In this document: piece by piece, positions 40,313 to 48,710 of the stretch
Numbering within the stretch: position 1 is the stretch's first letter
How the letters are laid out: each line of letters starts with the position of its first letter
Assembly: GCF_000719955.1 (NCBI RefSeq)
Contig: NZ_JOII01000014.1
Location: 80,046 to 144,045, forward strand
Direction of reading: 5' to 3'
DNA length: 64,000 nt
Source of the DNA: Streptomyces albidoflavus
GTDB taxonomy: Bacteria; Actinomycetota; Actinomycetes; Streptomycetales; Streptomycetaceae
Made by a program: the position numbers and the translations under genes
Notes under the pieces: model-generated
What the model was told of the DNA's origin: nothing
The model's database searches: none
Seen by the model: only the letters and a program-made list of their open reading frames with translations

Positions 40313-41091
40313 GCACCCTCACCTACGCCGTCCACGACTCCGCGACGATGCTGCGGCGCAACCTGAAGCACGCCATCCGCTACCCGGCCGTGGGACTGGG
40401 CAGCGCCATGCTCCCCATCCTCATGCTGCTCCTCTTCGTCTACGCCTTCGGGGACTCGATCGGCGCCGGGATGGGCGGCGGCAGAGCCGCCTACCTGGAG
40501 TACCTGACGCCCGGCGTGATCATCATGGGCGTGGCCGCCGGCTCGATGTCGACCTCGATCGCCATCTGCTCGGACATGACCGAGGGCATCATCAACCGGT
40601 TCCGGACCATGGACATCACCCGCGCCTCGTTCATGACCGGGCACGTCCTCGGCAGCGTCGTCCAGACCATGGCCTGCGCCGTCCTGGTGGTCGGCGTCGC
40701 CCTCGCCCTCGGCTTCCGCTCCGGCGCCACCCCGCTGGAGTGGCTGGCGGCGGCCGGACTGCTGACCGCCGTCGCCTTCGCCGTGACCTGGCTGTCGGCC
40801 GGCTTCGGGCTGATCTCCAAGACCGTCGAGTCGGCGAGCAACAAGCCGCTCCTCATCCAGTTCCTGCCCTTCCTCGGCTCCGCCTTCGTCCCCGCCGACT
40901 CCATGTCCCCGGGCCTGCGCTGGTTCGCCGAGCACCAGCCCTTCACCCCCATGACCGAGACCCTCCGCGGCCTCCTCTCCGGCACCCCCGTCGGCAACGC
41001 CTGGTGGATCTCCCTCACCTGGTGCGCCGCCATCGCCCTGACCGGCTACCTCTGGTCCCGCCACCTCTTCACCAAGGGCCCGGCCCACTGA
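40309..41091 (+). CDS. ABC-2 type exporter permease (DrrB family)
   Basis: A 260-aa permease with six predicted helices, including the ABC-2 segment YLEYLTPGVIIMGVAAGSMSTSIAICSDMTEGIINRFRTMDITR and LLIQFLPFLGSAFVPADSMSPGLRWFAEHQPFTPMTETLRGLL. Its ATG overlaps the ATPase stop (ATGA). A terminator follows, so the RHH-DUF4097-DrrA-DrrB set ends here. Confidence 0.92.
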   Translation: MSTLTYAVHDSATMLRRNLKHAIRYPAVGLGSAMLPILMLLLFVYAFGDSIGAGMGGGRAAYLEYLTPGVIIMGVAAGSMSTSIAICSDMTEGIINRFRTMDITRASFMTGHVLGSVVQTMACAVLVVGVALALGFRSGATPLEWLAAAGLLTAVAFAVTWLSAGFGLISKTVESASNKPLLIQFLPFLGSAFVPADSMSPGLRWFAEHQPFTPMTETLRGLLSGTPVGNAWWISLTWCAAIALTGYLWSRHLFTKGPAH

Positions 41092-41110
41092 GCCGGCCGG
41101 AACACGGGGA

Positions 41111-41147
41111 GAGAGCCCGCCTGCCCTTGAGGGGTGGGCGGGCTCTC
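41111..41147 (+). terminator. Terminator after the exporter genes
   Basis: GAGAGCCCGCC (41111-41121) and GGCGGGCTCTC (41137-41147) pair perfectly with a 15-base loop, 20 bases after the permease stop. Confidence 0.75.
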
Positions 41148-41160
41148 ACCTGTCGGGTCG

Positions 41161-41358
41161 TCAGTCAGCGTTCGGGGCACCGATGCGGCTCGCCTGACGG
41201 CGATGACCACCGGGGGCGTTCGCGGACGGGGCCGGCGCCTCCCGCGCGAGAAGCGCCTCCGCGCGCAGCTCGTCCTTGCCCGCACGCACGGCCTCCTCGC
41301 CGCCCGCCCGGGCGACGTGACCGGCCCGGATGTCCTGCCAACGGGTGTAGCTCGTCAT
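41161..41358 (-). CDS. Truncated XRE-antitoxin-like small protein
   Basis: A 65-aa frame from an ATG at 41358 with a strong GGGAGG site. Residues 1-34 (MTSYTRWQDIRAGHVARAGG...) match the start of Streptomyces XRE-type antitoxins found beside HigB/RelE-like toxins. The expected helix-turn-helix is missing; a Pro/Ala stretch and RRQASRIGAPNAD follow, perhaps a scrambled remnant. No toxin gene adjoins it. Probably a decaying gene. The 41359-41610 stretch has a small AT-rich island around 41500-41525 and nothing else I can name. Confidence 0.5.
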   Translation of the reverse strand: MTSYTRWQDIRAGHVARAGGEEAVRAGKDELRAEALLAREAPAPSANAPGGHRRQASRIGAPNAD

Positions 41359-41610
41359 GGCCGTCCTCCCAATCCCCCTCCAGGTTCCGCCCTCCCGGGC
41401 GCGAAGCGCTACCAGTTCCCCCCACCCCCACCAAACAGGCGACCCTTCCCCGTCCACCCCGGACACGCGCCCGAAGAACCTGATCACCACACCGATCCCA
41501 AGATATGACATAACTCAAATAAGCCCCAGCGGGGCCATGGTGGCGCTCCGTCAGTCGGCGGTCCAGCCCTCGCGGGCCGTCCGGCCCCCTGATGTTCCAA
41601 GGAGCGCTTC

Positions 41611-43548
41611 ATGGCTCAGACCGTTCATCGGGTGCGGCGGCGCCCTCGCCGGGTGGCGGGCGTCGTCGCGGCCTCGCTCGCGCTGGCGCTCGGGGTGCCG
41701 GGGCCGGCCGGGGCCGCGCAGCCGCCGGCCTATCCGCACGCCAACGGCACGCCGGTCACGCTGTCGGGGACCGACGACCCGGCGAGCGGGCGGTACGACT
41801 TCACCGGCAACAGCGTCTACGGGGGCGGGAACAACCTCACCCCGGCGCTCACCTCCACCGACCTGTCCGTGGACGCCACGGCCCGCTCGCACCTCAACAT
41901 CTACGGCGGCAACCAGGCGGGCCCGCTGGACGGCCCCTCGCGCCTGACGTACGACGGGGCGCCCCCGGACCTCACCTCGACCGCGACCAGCGGCTACCAG
42001 CCGTACTTCCTGTACGGCGCGGGCGAGAGCGGCACCACCACGGGCCCCTCCACCGTCACCATGAACGACGGCTGGGTGCGCGGCTGGGTCATCGGCGGCG
42101 GCTAGGTCCAGGGCATGGTGCTCGGCGGTCCGGGCGGCGGCGGTCTCGCCAACAACGTCGTCGGGGACACGTACGTCGAGGTCAGCGGCGGGATCATCAC
42201 CACGCAGGCCGGTTCCACGGCGGGCGGCAGCGTCTTCGGCGGCGGCTACGCGCGGAACCAGAACGTCACCGGCAACACCCACGTCCGCATCGTCGACGGC
42301 GCGAACATCAGCGGGGGTGTCTACGGCGGCGGTTACGCGGGCCCGCTCAGCATCCAGGGCAACGTCGTCACCGGGAACGCCGACACCCTCATCGAGGGCG
42401 GGAAGATCGGCACCAACATCTACGCGGGCGCGGCCGGGCTCTCCCGGGTCAACGGCACCGCCACCGTCACCCTGAAGGACATCGCCCCGGGCGACCCCTT
42501 CGCCACCGACTTCACCCGCCAGATCCTGCGCGGCGGCATCGGCACGGGCGGTACCGCCCACACGGTCTTCGACCACCAGACCGCGCCCTTCCTCGGCACC
42601 GTCGGCACGGCCAACAACGGCCAGATGGACTCGATCCGGTTCGTCGACGACACGGGGATGGACGTGGACCCGGCCCGCTTCCACGGCCGGGACTGGCTCA
42701 TCGAGAACGGCTCGACGGTCGACGTGGTCGCCGCCGGCACGATGAGCAGCCGCACCTTCACCCACGCCGGGCTGCTCCGCCTCGACGGCCCCGACGCCCC
42801 GGAGAACCTGCTCTCCACCATCGGCGGGAACTACGTCTCCGAGGGCGGCACCCTCGCCATGGGCGCCACCAGCGACGAGGCGAAGAACTTCCTGGAGATC
42901 CAGCAGGCGGCCACCCTCGGCGACGACGGCCCCACCACCATCGACCTGGACCTCTCCCCCGACTGGGACGGCGACCGCATCGACCTGGTCCGCTCGGCCG
43001 CCGCCAGCGACGCCGGGGCCTTCACGATGACCCCGATCCCGGTGAACAACGGCTCCTTCCGGGGCACCGCCGTCCTCAAGTCCGAGCCCAACGAGGCCGG
43101 TGGCCTCACCTGGTACATCGAGGGCGTACCGGAGGAGCTGTACAGGGTCGTCGTCAACAACGGCACCCTGCCGGGCGGCCTGAGCACCGACACCTTCTAC
43201 GCCGGGGACACCGTCGAGCTGACCGCCGACGAGCCCGCCGAAGGGATGCGGTTCACCGGGTGGCGGATCGACTCGGGCGGCCCGCTGGAGGGCATCGACC
43301 TCTCCTCGCCGTCCACCACGTTCACCATGCCGGCCAACGACGTCGAGGTCACCGCGCTGTACGAACCGGTGCCCTCGCCCTCCCCGACGCCGAGCCCGAC
43401 CCACCCGACGCACTCACCGAGCCACGGCCCGGGTCTCCCGGAGACCGGCTCGTCCTCGCTGACGCCGATCGCCCTGACCGTCGGGCTCCTCGCCCTCGGC
43501 GGCCTCCTCTTCCTGCTGCGGCGCGGCCTGAAGGAGGGCCGGCACTGA
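41611..43548 (+). pseudogene. LPETG-anchored surface protein interrupted by one in-frame TAG
   Basis: A single frame of 646 codons is broken only by TAG at 42103-42105 (codon 165). Before it: signal peptide (about 1-36) and Gly/Thr/Ser-rich repeats. After it: more repeats (SVFGGGYAR, GVYGGGYAG), an InlB-like beta module near the end (GMRFTGWRID ... MPANDVEVTALYEP), a Pro/Ser linker, LPETG at about codon 609, a hydrophobic helix and a basic tail, i.e. a full sortase signal. The broken spot reads VIGGG-stop-VQG, and the sister repeats have Tyr after GGG, so TAC probably became TAG. ATG 41611 has GGAG 7 bases upstream. Mutation, sequencing error or readthrough are all possible. Confidence 0.8.
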
Positions 43549-43581
43549 CGCCGTAGCGGCATCCGGCCGCACCGTGTGACC

Positions 43582-43617
43582 AGCCCCGGCCGGGGAGTGT
43601 GGACCCCGGCCGGGGCT
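43582..43617 (+). terminator. Terminator after the LPETG protein gene
   Basis: AGCCCCGGCCGGGG (43582-43595) and CCCCGGCCGGGGCT (43604-43617) pair perfectly around an 8-base loop, between this gene and the converging small membrane protein gene. Confidence 0.75.
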
Positions 43618-43638
43618 TCGCGTCGTGGGGGGGCGGGT

Positions 43639-43881
43639 TCAGGCGGCGGCCGGGTCCTCGCGCAGGCGGCGCTTCTCGCGGGCCCGGACCGGGACCCAGA
43701 AGGCGAGGGTCACCGGCAGCAGGGCCCAGAGCCCGGACCAGACCAGGGGCCACCAGGGGGGCATCGGTGCCACCAGGTCGGCGGCGGTGGCGGCCAGGGC
43801 GGCGCCGAGTATCCAGCAGACCAGGCGGCCGGCGGCCGAGGAGTCGGCGAGGGGGAGCGGTGTGCGGGCGGAGTCGGGCAT
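43639..43881 (-). CDS. Small two-helix membrane protein, 80 aa
   Basis: Contains LVCWILGAALAATAADLVAPM and WWPLVWSGLWALLPVTLAFWVPV, then a basic tail (RAREKRRLREDPAAA). ATG at 43881. No family recognised. The 43882-44184 gap toward the stress operon holds an imperfect hairpin at about 43955-43986 and a possible -10 (TACGAT, 44152-44157) for rsbR. Confidence 0.6.
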   Translation of the reverse strand: MPDSARTPLPLADSSAAGRLVCWILGAALAATAADLVAPMPPWWPLVWSGLWALLPVTLAFWVPVRAREKRRLREDPAAA

Positions 43882-44184
43882 GGGCGGTCCACATTCTCGG
43901 AGAGCCTGGCCGCGCGGTGTGGGGCACGCTGCGGCGGTCGGCACGGAGTGCGAAAGGTACGGGCGGTGCGTGGCCCGTGTACCCCTTGGCCGCCGGTCCA
44001 TCCCCGCAGGTGAGGACGGGCCGCCGCCGTCGCCGGGCCCCGCCCGCCCCGGTGGCCCGGTGACCCCGGTGTGATGAGACCGTGAAGGCGCGAAGAGGAG
44101 CCCGGCCGGTCCGGGCCTGGCCCGAGACCTCAGGATTTCACCCGTCTGCCGTACGATCGGGCCTCTACAGCGAGGAGCGAGGAA

Positions 44185-45039
44185 GTGACCGAGGACAGGG
44201 GTGCGCAGCGTCTGGTCGAGCTGCTGGCCGACCACGAGGACGACTTCGTCACCCAGTGGGTGGCGACCGTGGGCGAATCGCTCAGCGGCAGGCTGAGCAA
44301 CGCCGAGCTGGAGCGGGAGCTGCGCGACCTCTACGCCGCGCTCCGGAGCGGTCTGGCGTCCGGCGCGCTGGCCTCCCGGGAGGACGGCTTCGCGGAGATC
44401 CGCAGCCTCCTCGTGGAGCTGTCGCGCAACCGGGCCCGGCAGGGCTTCACGCCGACCGAGACGGCCATCAGCGTCTTCGCCCTCAAGCAGGTGCTGGAGC
44501 CGTCGCTGACGGGGAGCGCGAAGGACATCCGCGCCTACCTCCAGCTCAGCCGCCTCCTGGACGAGCTGGGCCTGCTGACCGCCGAGGCGTACGCGCGCAC
44601 GCGGGAGGAGATCATCTCCTCGCAGGCCGACCAGCTGCTGGAACTGTCGACGCCGGTCGTCAAGCTCTGGGACGGCGTGGTGGCGGTGCCGCTGGTCGGG
44701 ACCCTGGACTCGGCGCGTACCCAGGTGGTCATGGAGCGGCTGCTCCAGGCGCTGATCGACTACAACTCGACGCAGGCGATCATCGACATCACCGGCGTCC
44801 CGGCGGTCGACACCCAGGTCGCCCAGCACCTGCTGAAGACCGTGGTGGCGGCCCGGATGATGGGCGCCGACTGCGTCATCTCCGGCATCCGGCCGCAGAT
44901 CGCGCAGACCATCGTGGCGCTCGGCATCGAGTTCGGCGACATCCCGACCAAGGGCACCCTGGCGGACGCCCTGCGGCACGCGCTGGACACCATCGAGCGG
45001 GACAAGCGGCTCGCGGAGAACCGCGGGAGCCTGCTGTGA
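44185..45039 (+). CDS. rsbR: RsbR-type stressosome protein (RsbRD N-domain plus STAS)
   Basis: Scaffold and sensor of a stressosome-like complex. Of 284 residues, 10-150 are a helical RsbR N-terminal domain (LADHEDDFVTQWVATVG, LSRNRARQGFTPTETAISVFALKQ). Residues about 160-280 are a STAS domain (VVAVPLVGTLDSARTQVVMERLL, IIDITGVPAVDTQVAQHLLKTV) with Thr at the positions RsbT phosphorylates in Bacillus RsbR. GTG start behind GAGGAGCGAGGAA. First gene of a six-gene run in which every junction overlaps by one or four bases. Confidence 0.92.
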   Translation: MTEDRGAQRLVELLADHEDDFVTQWVATVGESLSGRLSNAELERELRDLYAALRSGLASGALASREDGFAEIRSLLVELSRNRARQGFTPTETAISVFALKQVLEPSLTGSAKDIRAYLQLSRLLDELGLLTAEAYARTREEIISSQADQLLELSTPVVKLWDGVVAVPLVGTLDSARTQVVMERLLQALIDYNSTQAIIDITGVPAVDTQVAQHLLKTVVAARMMGADCVISGIRPQIAQTIVALGIEFGDIPTKGTLADALRHALDTIERDKRLAENRGSLL

Positions 45040-45416
45040 CCGACCGCGTCCCCGTCCTCCAGATCGGCGACGTCCTCCTGGTCTCCATCCAGGTGGACCT
45101 GGAGGACCGCACCGTCCTGGACCTCCAGGACGACCTGTCCAAGCGCATCGTGGACACCGGGGCCCGCGGCGTGGTCATCGACATCTCCGCCCTGGAGATC
45201 GTCGACTCCTTCGTGGGCCGGATGCTCGCCACGGTCGCCGCCATCTCCCGGGTGCTGGGCGCGGAGACCGTCGTCGTCGGGATGCGGCCGGCGGTCGCCA
45301 TCACCCTGGTCGAGCTGGGCCTGACCCTCGGCGGCGTCCGTACCGCCCTCAACCTGGAGGCGGGTCTGGCCGCCCTTCGCCGCGCCGTCCACACCGAGCG
45401 ACCGGACCGCGCCTGA
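45036..45416 (+). CDS. rsbS: RsbS-type STAS antagonist
   Basis: A 126-aa single STAS domain (VLQIGDVLLVSIQVDLEDRTVLDLQDDL). Ser58 in ISALEIVDSFVGRML corresponds to the Ser that RsbT phosphorylates, releasing RsbT from the complex. The GTG overlaps the rsbR stop (GTGA), and its stop overlaps the rsbT start by one base (TGATG). Confidence 0.92.
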   Translation: MTDRVPVLQIGDVLLVSIQVDLEDRTVLDLQDDLSKRIVDTGARGVVIDISALEIVDSFVGRMLATVAAISRVLGAETVVVGMRPAVAITLVELGLTLGGVRTALNLEAGLAALRRAVHTERPDRA

Positions 45417-45832
45417 TGCCCGGCGACACCGCGCGGCGGACCGAGTCGATCGAGCTCGACGGCAGCGCCGGTGTGGTCAAGGCCCGGCAGCTGGTCCGTT
45501 CCCTGGCGCAGGAGGCGGGTCTGTCGCTGGTCGACCAGACGAAGCTGGTCACCGCCGCCAGCGAACTGGCCCGCAACACCGTCGTCTACGGCGGTGGCGG
45601 GCGGATGGAGGCCGAGGCGGCCTGGAGCAACGGGCGTTCCGGCGTCCGGCTGCTCTTCGCCGACGAGGGCCCCGGCATCCCCGACGTCGAACTGGCGCTG
45701 ACCGACGGCTGGACCACCGGTGGCGGCATGGGGCTGGGGCTCAGCGGCGCCCGGCGGCTGGCCGACGAGTTCGACCTGGACACCGGCGAGGGACGCGGGA
45801 CCCGCGTCACCATCGTGAAGTGGGCCAGGTGA
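45416..45832 (+). CDS. rsbT: RsbT-type serine kinase
   Basis: A 138-aa GHKL kinase. N-box ASELARNTVVYG (Glu50, Asn54), G1 DEGPGIPD, and G2 GGGMGLGLSGARRL, all intact. It is expected to phosphorylate RsbR and RsbS and, once released, to activate a downstream phosphatase. In this operon the nearest targets are the two PP2C-type phosphatases. Coupled on both sides. Confidence 0.93.
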   Translation: MPGDTARRTESIELDGSAGVVKARQLVRSLAQEAGLSLVDQTKLVTAASELARNTVVYGGGGRMEAEAAWSNGRSGVRLLFADEGPGIPDVELALTDGWTTGGGMGLGLSGARRLADEFDLDTGEGRGTRVTIVKWAR

Positions 45833-46899
45833 GCGCCTCCCTGCTGTCCGAGCCCGGCGAGACGGTCTGGCTCCGCGTCGACGTCGGCCTGCCCATGGCG
45901 GCCCGACGCGAGGCCGCCCGGCTGGCCCGCCGGATCGGGATCGACGAGGAACGCGTCGGCTCGGTGGAGATCGCCGCGACCGAGGCGGCCACCAACCTCC
46001 AGCGGCACGCCACCGACGGCGCCCTCGTCCTGCGGGTGGCGCTCGACGGCGAACACGCCTCCCTGGACGTACTGGCCACCGACACCGGCCCAGGCATCGC
46101 CGACCTCCCGGGGGCGCTGCGCGACGGCGCGTCCTCGGCCGGGACCCTCGGGGTGGGCCTGGGCGCCATCGCCCGCCTCGCCGACGTCTTCGACATCCAC
46201 ACCCTGCCCGGCCGGGGCACGGCCGTCCTCGCCCGCTTCCACGCCGACCAGGACCGCCCGCGGGCGGGCAGCGTCGAGTTCGGCGGCCTCACCCGGCCGA
46301 TCGGCGGCGAGGAGATGTGCGGCGACACCTGGGCCGTGCGGTACGCCGAGGAGCCGCCCGCGGAGAGCGAGGAGGAGCCGGAGTCCCTCCCCCGGCCCGT
46401 CCTCGCCATGATGTGCGACGGCCTCGGCCACGGCCCGCAGGCGGCCCGGGCCGGGGAGGTGGCCCAGGAGGCGTTCCGCGCCAGCCGGGCGACCCGGCCG
46501 CAGCAGGTCCTGGAGGACCTGCACCGCGCGATGCGCGGCACCCGGGGCGCGGCGGTCGCCGTGGTCCGCGCCGACTTCGCCGGCGGCAGGCTGGAGTTCG
46601 CCGGTGTCGGCAACACCACGACGTGCGTGGTCACCGACGGCCGCCGCACCTCCCTGCTCTCCTCACCCGGCATCGTCGGCGCCCATCTGCCCCGGGCGCG
46701 GACCGTCGTCGCCGAGGCGGCCCCGGGCGCGGTCCTCGTCATGCACTCCGACGGGCTGAACGACCGGTGGGCCGCCGACGGGTTCCCCGGGCTCTTCGCC
46801 CGCCGCCCGCCCGTCATCGCCGCGCAGATCCTGCGGGACGCCGGGGCCCGCCGGGACGACATCGGCGTCCTCGTCCTCAAGGAAGCGCCCGCGCGATGA
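45829..46899 (+). CDS. RsbT/RsbW-like kinase domain fused to RsbX-like PP2C phosphatase
   Basis: A 356-aa fusion. Residues about 10-135 are a second GHKL domain (N-box IAATEAATNLQRHA, G1 DTGPGI, TLGVGLGAIARLAD). Residues about 150-355 are a SpoIIE/RsbX-type PP2C (MMCDGLGHGPQAARAG, GVGNTTTCVV, HSDGLNDRW, RRDDIGVLVL) with its metal-binding Asp residues. It probably resets the stressosome by dephosphorylating RsbR/RsbS. I chose the GTG at 45829, overlapping the rsbT stop; the ATG at 45820 adds three residues. Confidence 0.9.
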   Translation: MSASLLSEPGETVWLRVDVGLPMAARREAARLARRIGIDEERVGSVEIAATEAATNLQRHATDGALVLRVALDGEHASLDVLATDTGPGIADLPGALRDGASSAGTLGVGLGAIARLADVFDIHTLPGRGTAVLARFHADQDRPRAGSVEFGGLTRPIGGEEMCGDTWAVRYAEEPPAESEEEPESLPRPVLAMMCDGLGHGPQAARAGEVAQEAFRASRATRPQQVLEDLHRAMRGTRGAAVAVVRADFAGGRLEFAGVGNTTTCVVTDGRRTSLLSSPGIVGAHLPRARTVVAEAAPGAVLVMHSDGLNDRWAADGFPGLFARRPPVIAAQILRDAGARRDDIGVLVLKEAPAR

Positions 46900-48710
46900 G
46901 TTCCGGCGAGCAGGAACTCATTCTCGCGCGTATGCCTTTGACCAGGCAGGACGACCTGTTTCAGCTGCGCAGGCACGGGCAAGCGGTGTGTCAGGCACTG
47001 GAGCTCGGTGAGGGGAAGCGAGTCCGCCTCATCACCCTCGCCAGCGAGGCGGGGGCCGAGCTCCTCGGCGCGGCGGAACTCTCCGCAGAGTTCGTCCGCA
47101 CTGCCGGACAGCCGCACCGTGCTGCCGTCCGTTTTCTCTGGAAGGGGGACCAAGCGCCGGGCAACGACCTGCTGACCGCCTCGCAACGGCTCCTCGACCT
47201 GAGTGTCGTCGACCGTGGCTGTCTGCTCCTCGGACAGGAACTGTCCTCTCCGCTCGCCGCCGACCAGGCGGCACAGCGGGTGGACAGGGAACTGGCGGGT
47301 CTGCGCGGCCCCGACATGAGCGAGGAACTCCGCAGGCAGAACACCCAGCTCCTCCAGGCGCTCCAGGACGAGCGCTCGCGCTCCGACGAGCTGGAACGCC
47401 TCAACAAGGAACTGGACGAGACCAACGCGGGCGTCATGGCGCTCTACTCCGAACTCTCCGGCGAGCTGGAGGAGACCAACCGCGGCGTGGTCGCCCTCTA
47501 CGCCGACCTGGAGGACAAGAGCCGCCGCCTGCGCCTGGCCAGCGCCGCCAAGACCCGTTTCTGGGCCAACGTCAGCCATGAACTGCGTACCCCGGTCAAC
47601 GCCGTGATCGCCCTCGCCCAGCTGCTGCTGGACGCGGGAGCCGAGCCGCTCACCGACGAACAGCACCAGCAGGTCTCGCTGATCGCCGGGTCGGGCAACA
47701 CCCTGCTCGCGCTGGTCGAGGAGTTGCTGGACACGGCCAAGGCCGAGTCGGGCCGGCTGGAGCCGCAGCTGGTCGAGGCCGACCTGCGGACCGTCCTGCA
47801 CCAGCTGCGCGGCACCCTCGCCTCCACCACGGCGGAGGACGTGACGCTGGAGATCGCGGACACGGCCTTCCCCGGGCCGTTCGTCACCGACGAGGTGATG
47901 CTCACCCGGATCCTGCGCAACGTCCTGTCGAACAGCCTGAAGTTCACGACCGAGGGCTCGGTCCGGCTGACCGTCGCGGACGAGCGGCGCGCGGACGGCC
48001 CGTGGGCGGTCTTCACCGTGACGGACACCGGCGTCGGCATCCCCGAGGACGAGATCGAGCAGGTCTTCGAGGAGTTCTACCAGGTCCGCGGCGTCCACCA
48101 GCGGCACGTCTCCGGCACCGGCCTGGGCCTGCCGTACGCCCGCAAGCTGACCGAACTGCTGGGCGGACGGCTGACGCTGACCAGCCGGCTCGGACACGGC
48201 ACCCGGGTGGTCGTCGAACTCCCGGCGGCGCCCGTCCGTTCCGCCGGTCCGCTGCCGCAAGAGCCGCTGCTGCGCAGCGTCGTCATCATCGACGACGACC
48301 CGGTCTTCCTGCGGACGCTGCGGCCCACCCTGGGCCGGCTCGCGGAGACCACCACGGAGGTCACCCACAGCGTGGAGGCGCTGCGCACCATCCGCACCAC
48401 GATGCCCGACGCGGTCCTCGTCGACCTGGCCATGCCCTCTCCCGACGGCTACCAGGTGCTCCAGCAGATCGCCGCCGTCCCGGGGCTCGCGCAGGTGCCC
48501 GTCGTCGTGCTGACCTCCATGGGCGAGTCCGACATCGACCGGTCGCGGCTGGGCAGGGCCCGGGCCGTGCTCGGCAAGACCCACCTGACCGCCGAACGGC
48601 TCGCCGAGGCGCTCGGCCTGCGCGCCCGGGACACGGGCTCCGCACCGGGCGAGCCCGCCGCCACGGACCGGCAGGACCCGAAGGACGCGAAGGACACTCC
48701 GGCCCCATGA
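46896..48710 (+). CDS. Hybrid sensor histidine kinase with C-terminal receiver
   Basis: A 604-aa cytoplasmic protein. The N-terminal 140 residues are of unknown fold. A coiled coil follows (about 140-215) that contains a near-repeat (ELDETNAGVMALYSEL, ELEETNRGVVALYADL). HisKA has the phospho-acceptor His228 in FWANVSHELRTPVNAV, followed by a HATPase with NSLKF, DTGVGIPEDE and GTGLGLPYARKL. The C-terminal receiver has the acidic IIDDDP cluster and VLVDLAMPSPDG with the phospho-Asp near 510. No membrane segment. Coupled by ATGA to the genes on both sides, so it most likely passes phosphate to the next gene's receiver. Confidence 0.92.
   Translation: MSSGEQELILARMPLTRQDDLFQLRRHGQAVCQALELGEGKRVRLITLASEAGAELLGAAELSAEFVRTAGQPHRAAVRFLWKGDQAPGNDLLTASQRLLDLSVVDRGCLLLGQELSSPLAADQAAQRVDRELAGLRGPDMSEELRRQNTQLLQALQDERSRSDELERLNKELDETNAGVMALYSELSGELEETNRGVVALYADLEDKSRRLRLASAAKTRFWANVSHELRTPVNAVIALAQLLLDAGAEPLTDEQHQQVSLIAGSGNTLLALVEELLDTAKAESGRLEPQLVEADLRTVLHQLRGTLASTTAEDVTLEIADTAFPGPFVTDEVMLTRILRNVLSNSLKFTTEGSVRLTVADERRADGPWAVFTVTDTGVGIPEDEIEQVFEEFYQVRGVHQRHVSGTGLGLPYARKLTELLGGRLTLTSRLGHGTRVVVELPAAPVRSAGPLPQEPLLRSVVIIDDDPVFLRTLRPTLGRLAETTTEVTHSVEALRTIRTTMPDAVLVDLAMPSPDGYQVLQQIAAVPGLAQVPVVVLTSMGESDIDRSRLGRARAVLGKTHLTAERLAEALGLRARDTGSAPGEPAATDRQDPKDAKDTPAP

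Noticed and set aside
42103..42105. Pyrrolysine or other recoding at the in-frame TAG
   Set aside because: No downstream stem-loop or pyrrolysine genes are seen in the window, and the repeat context points to a simple TAC to TAG change.
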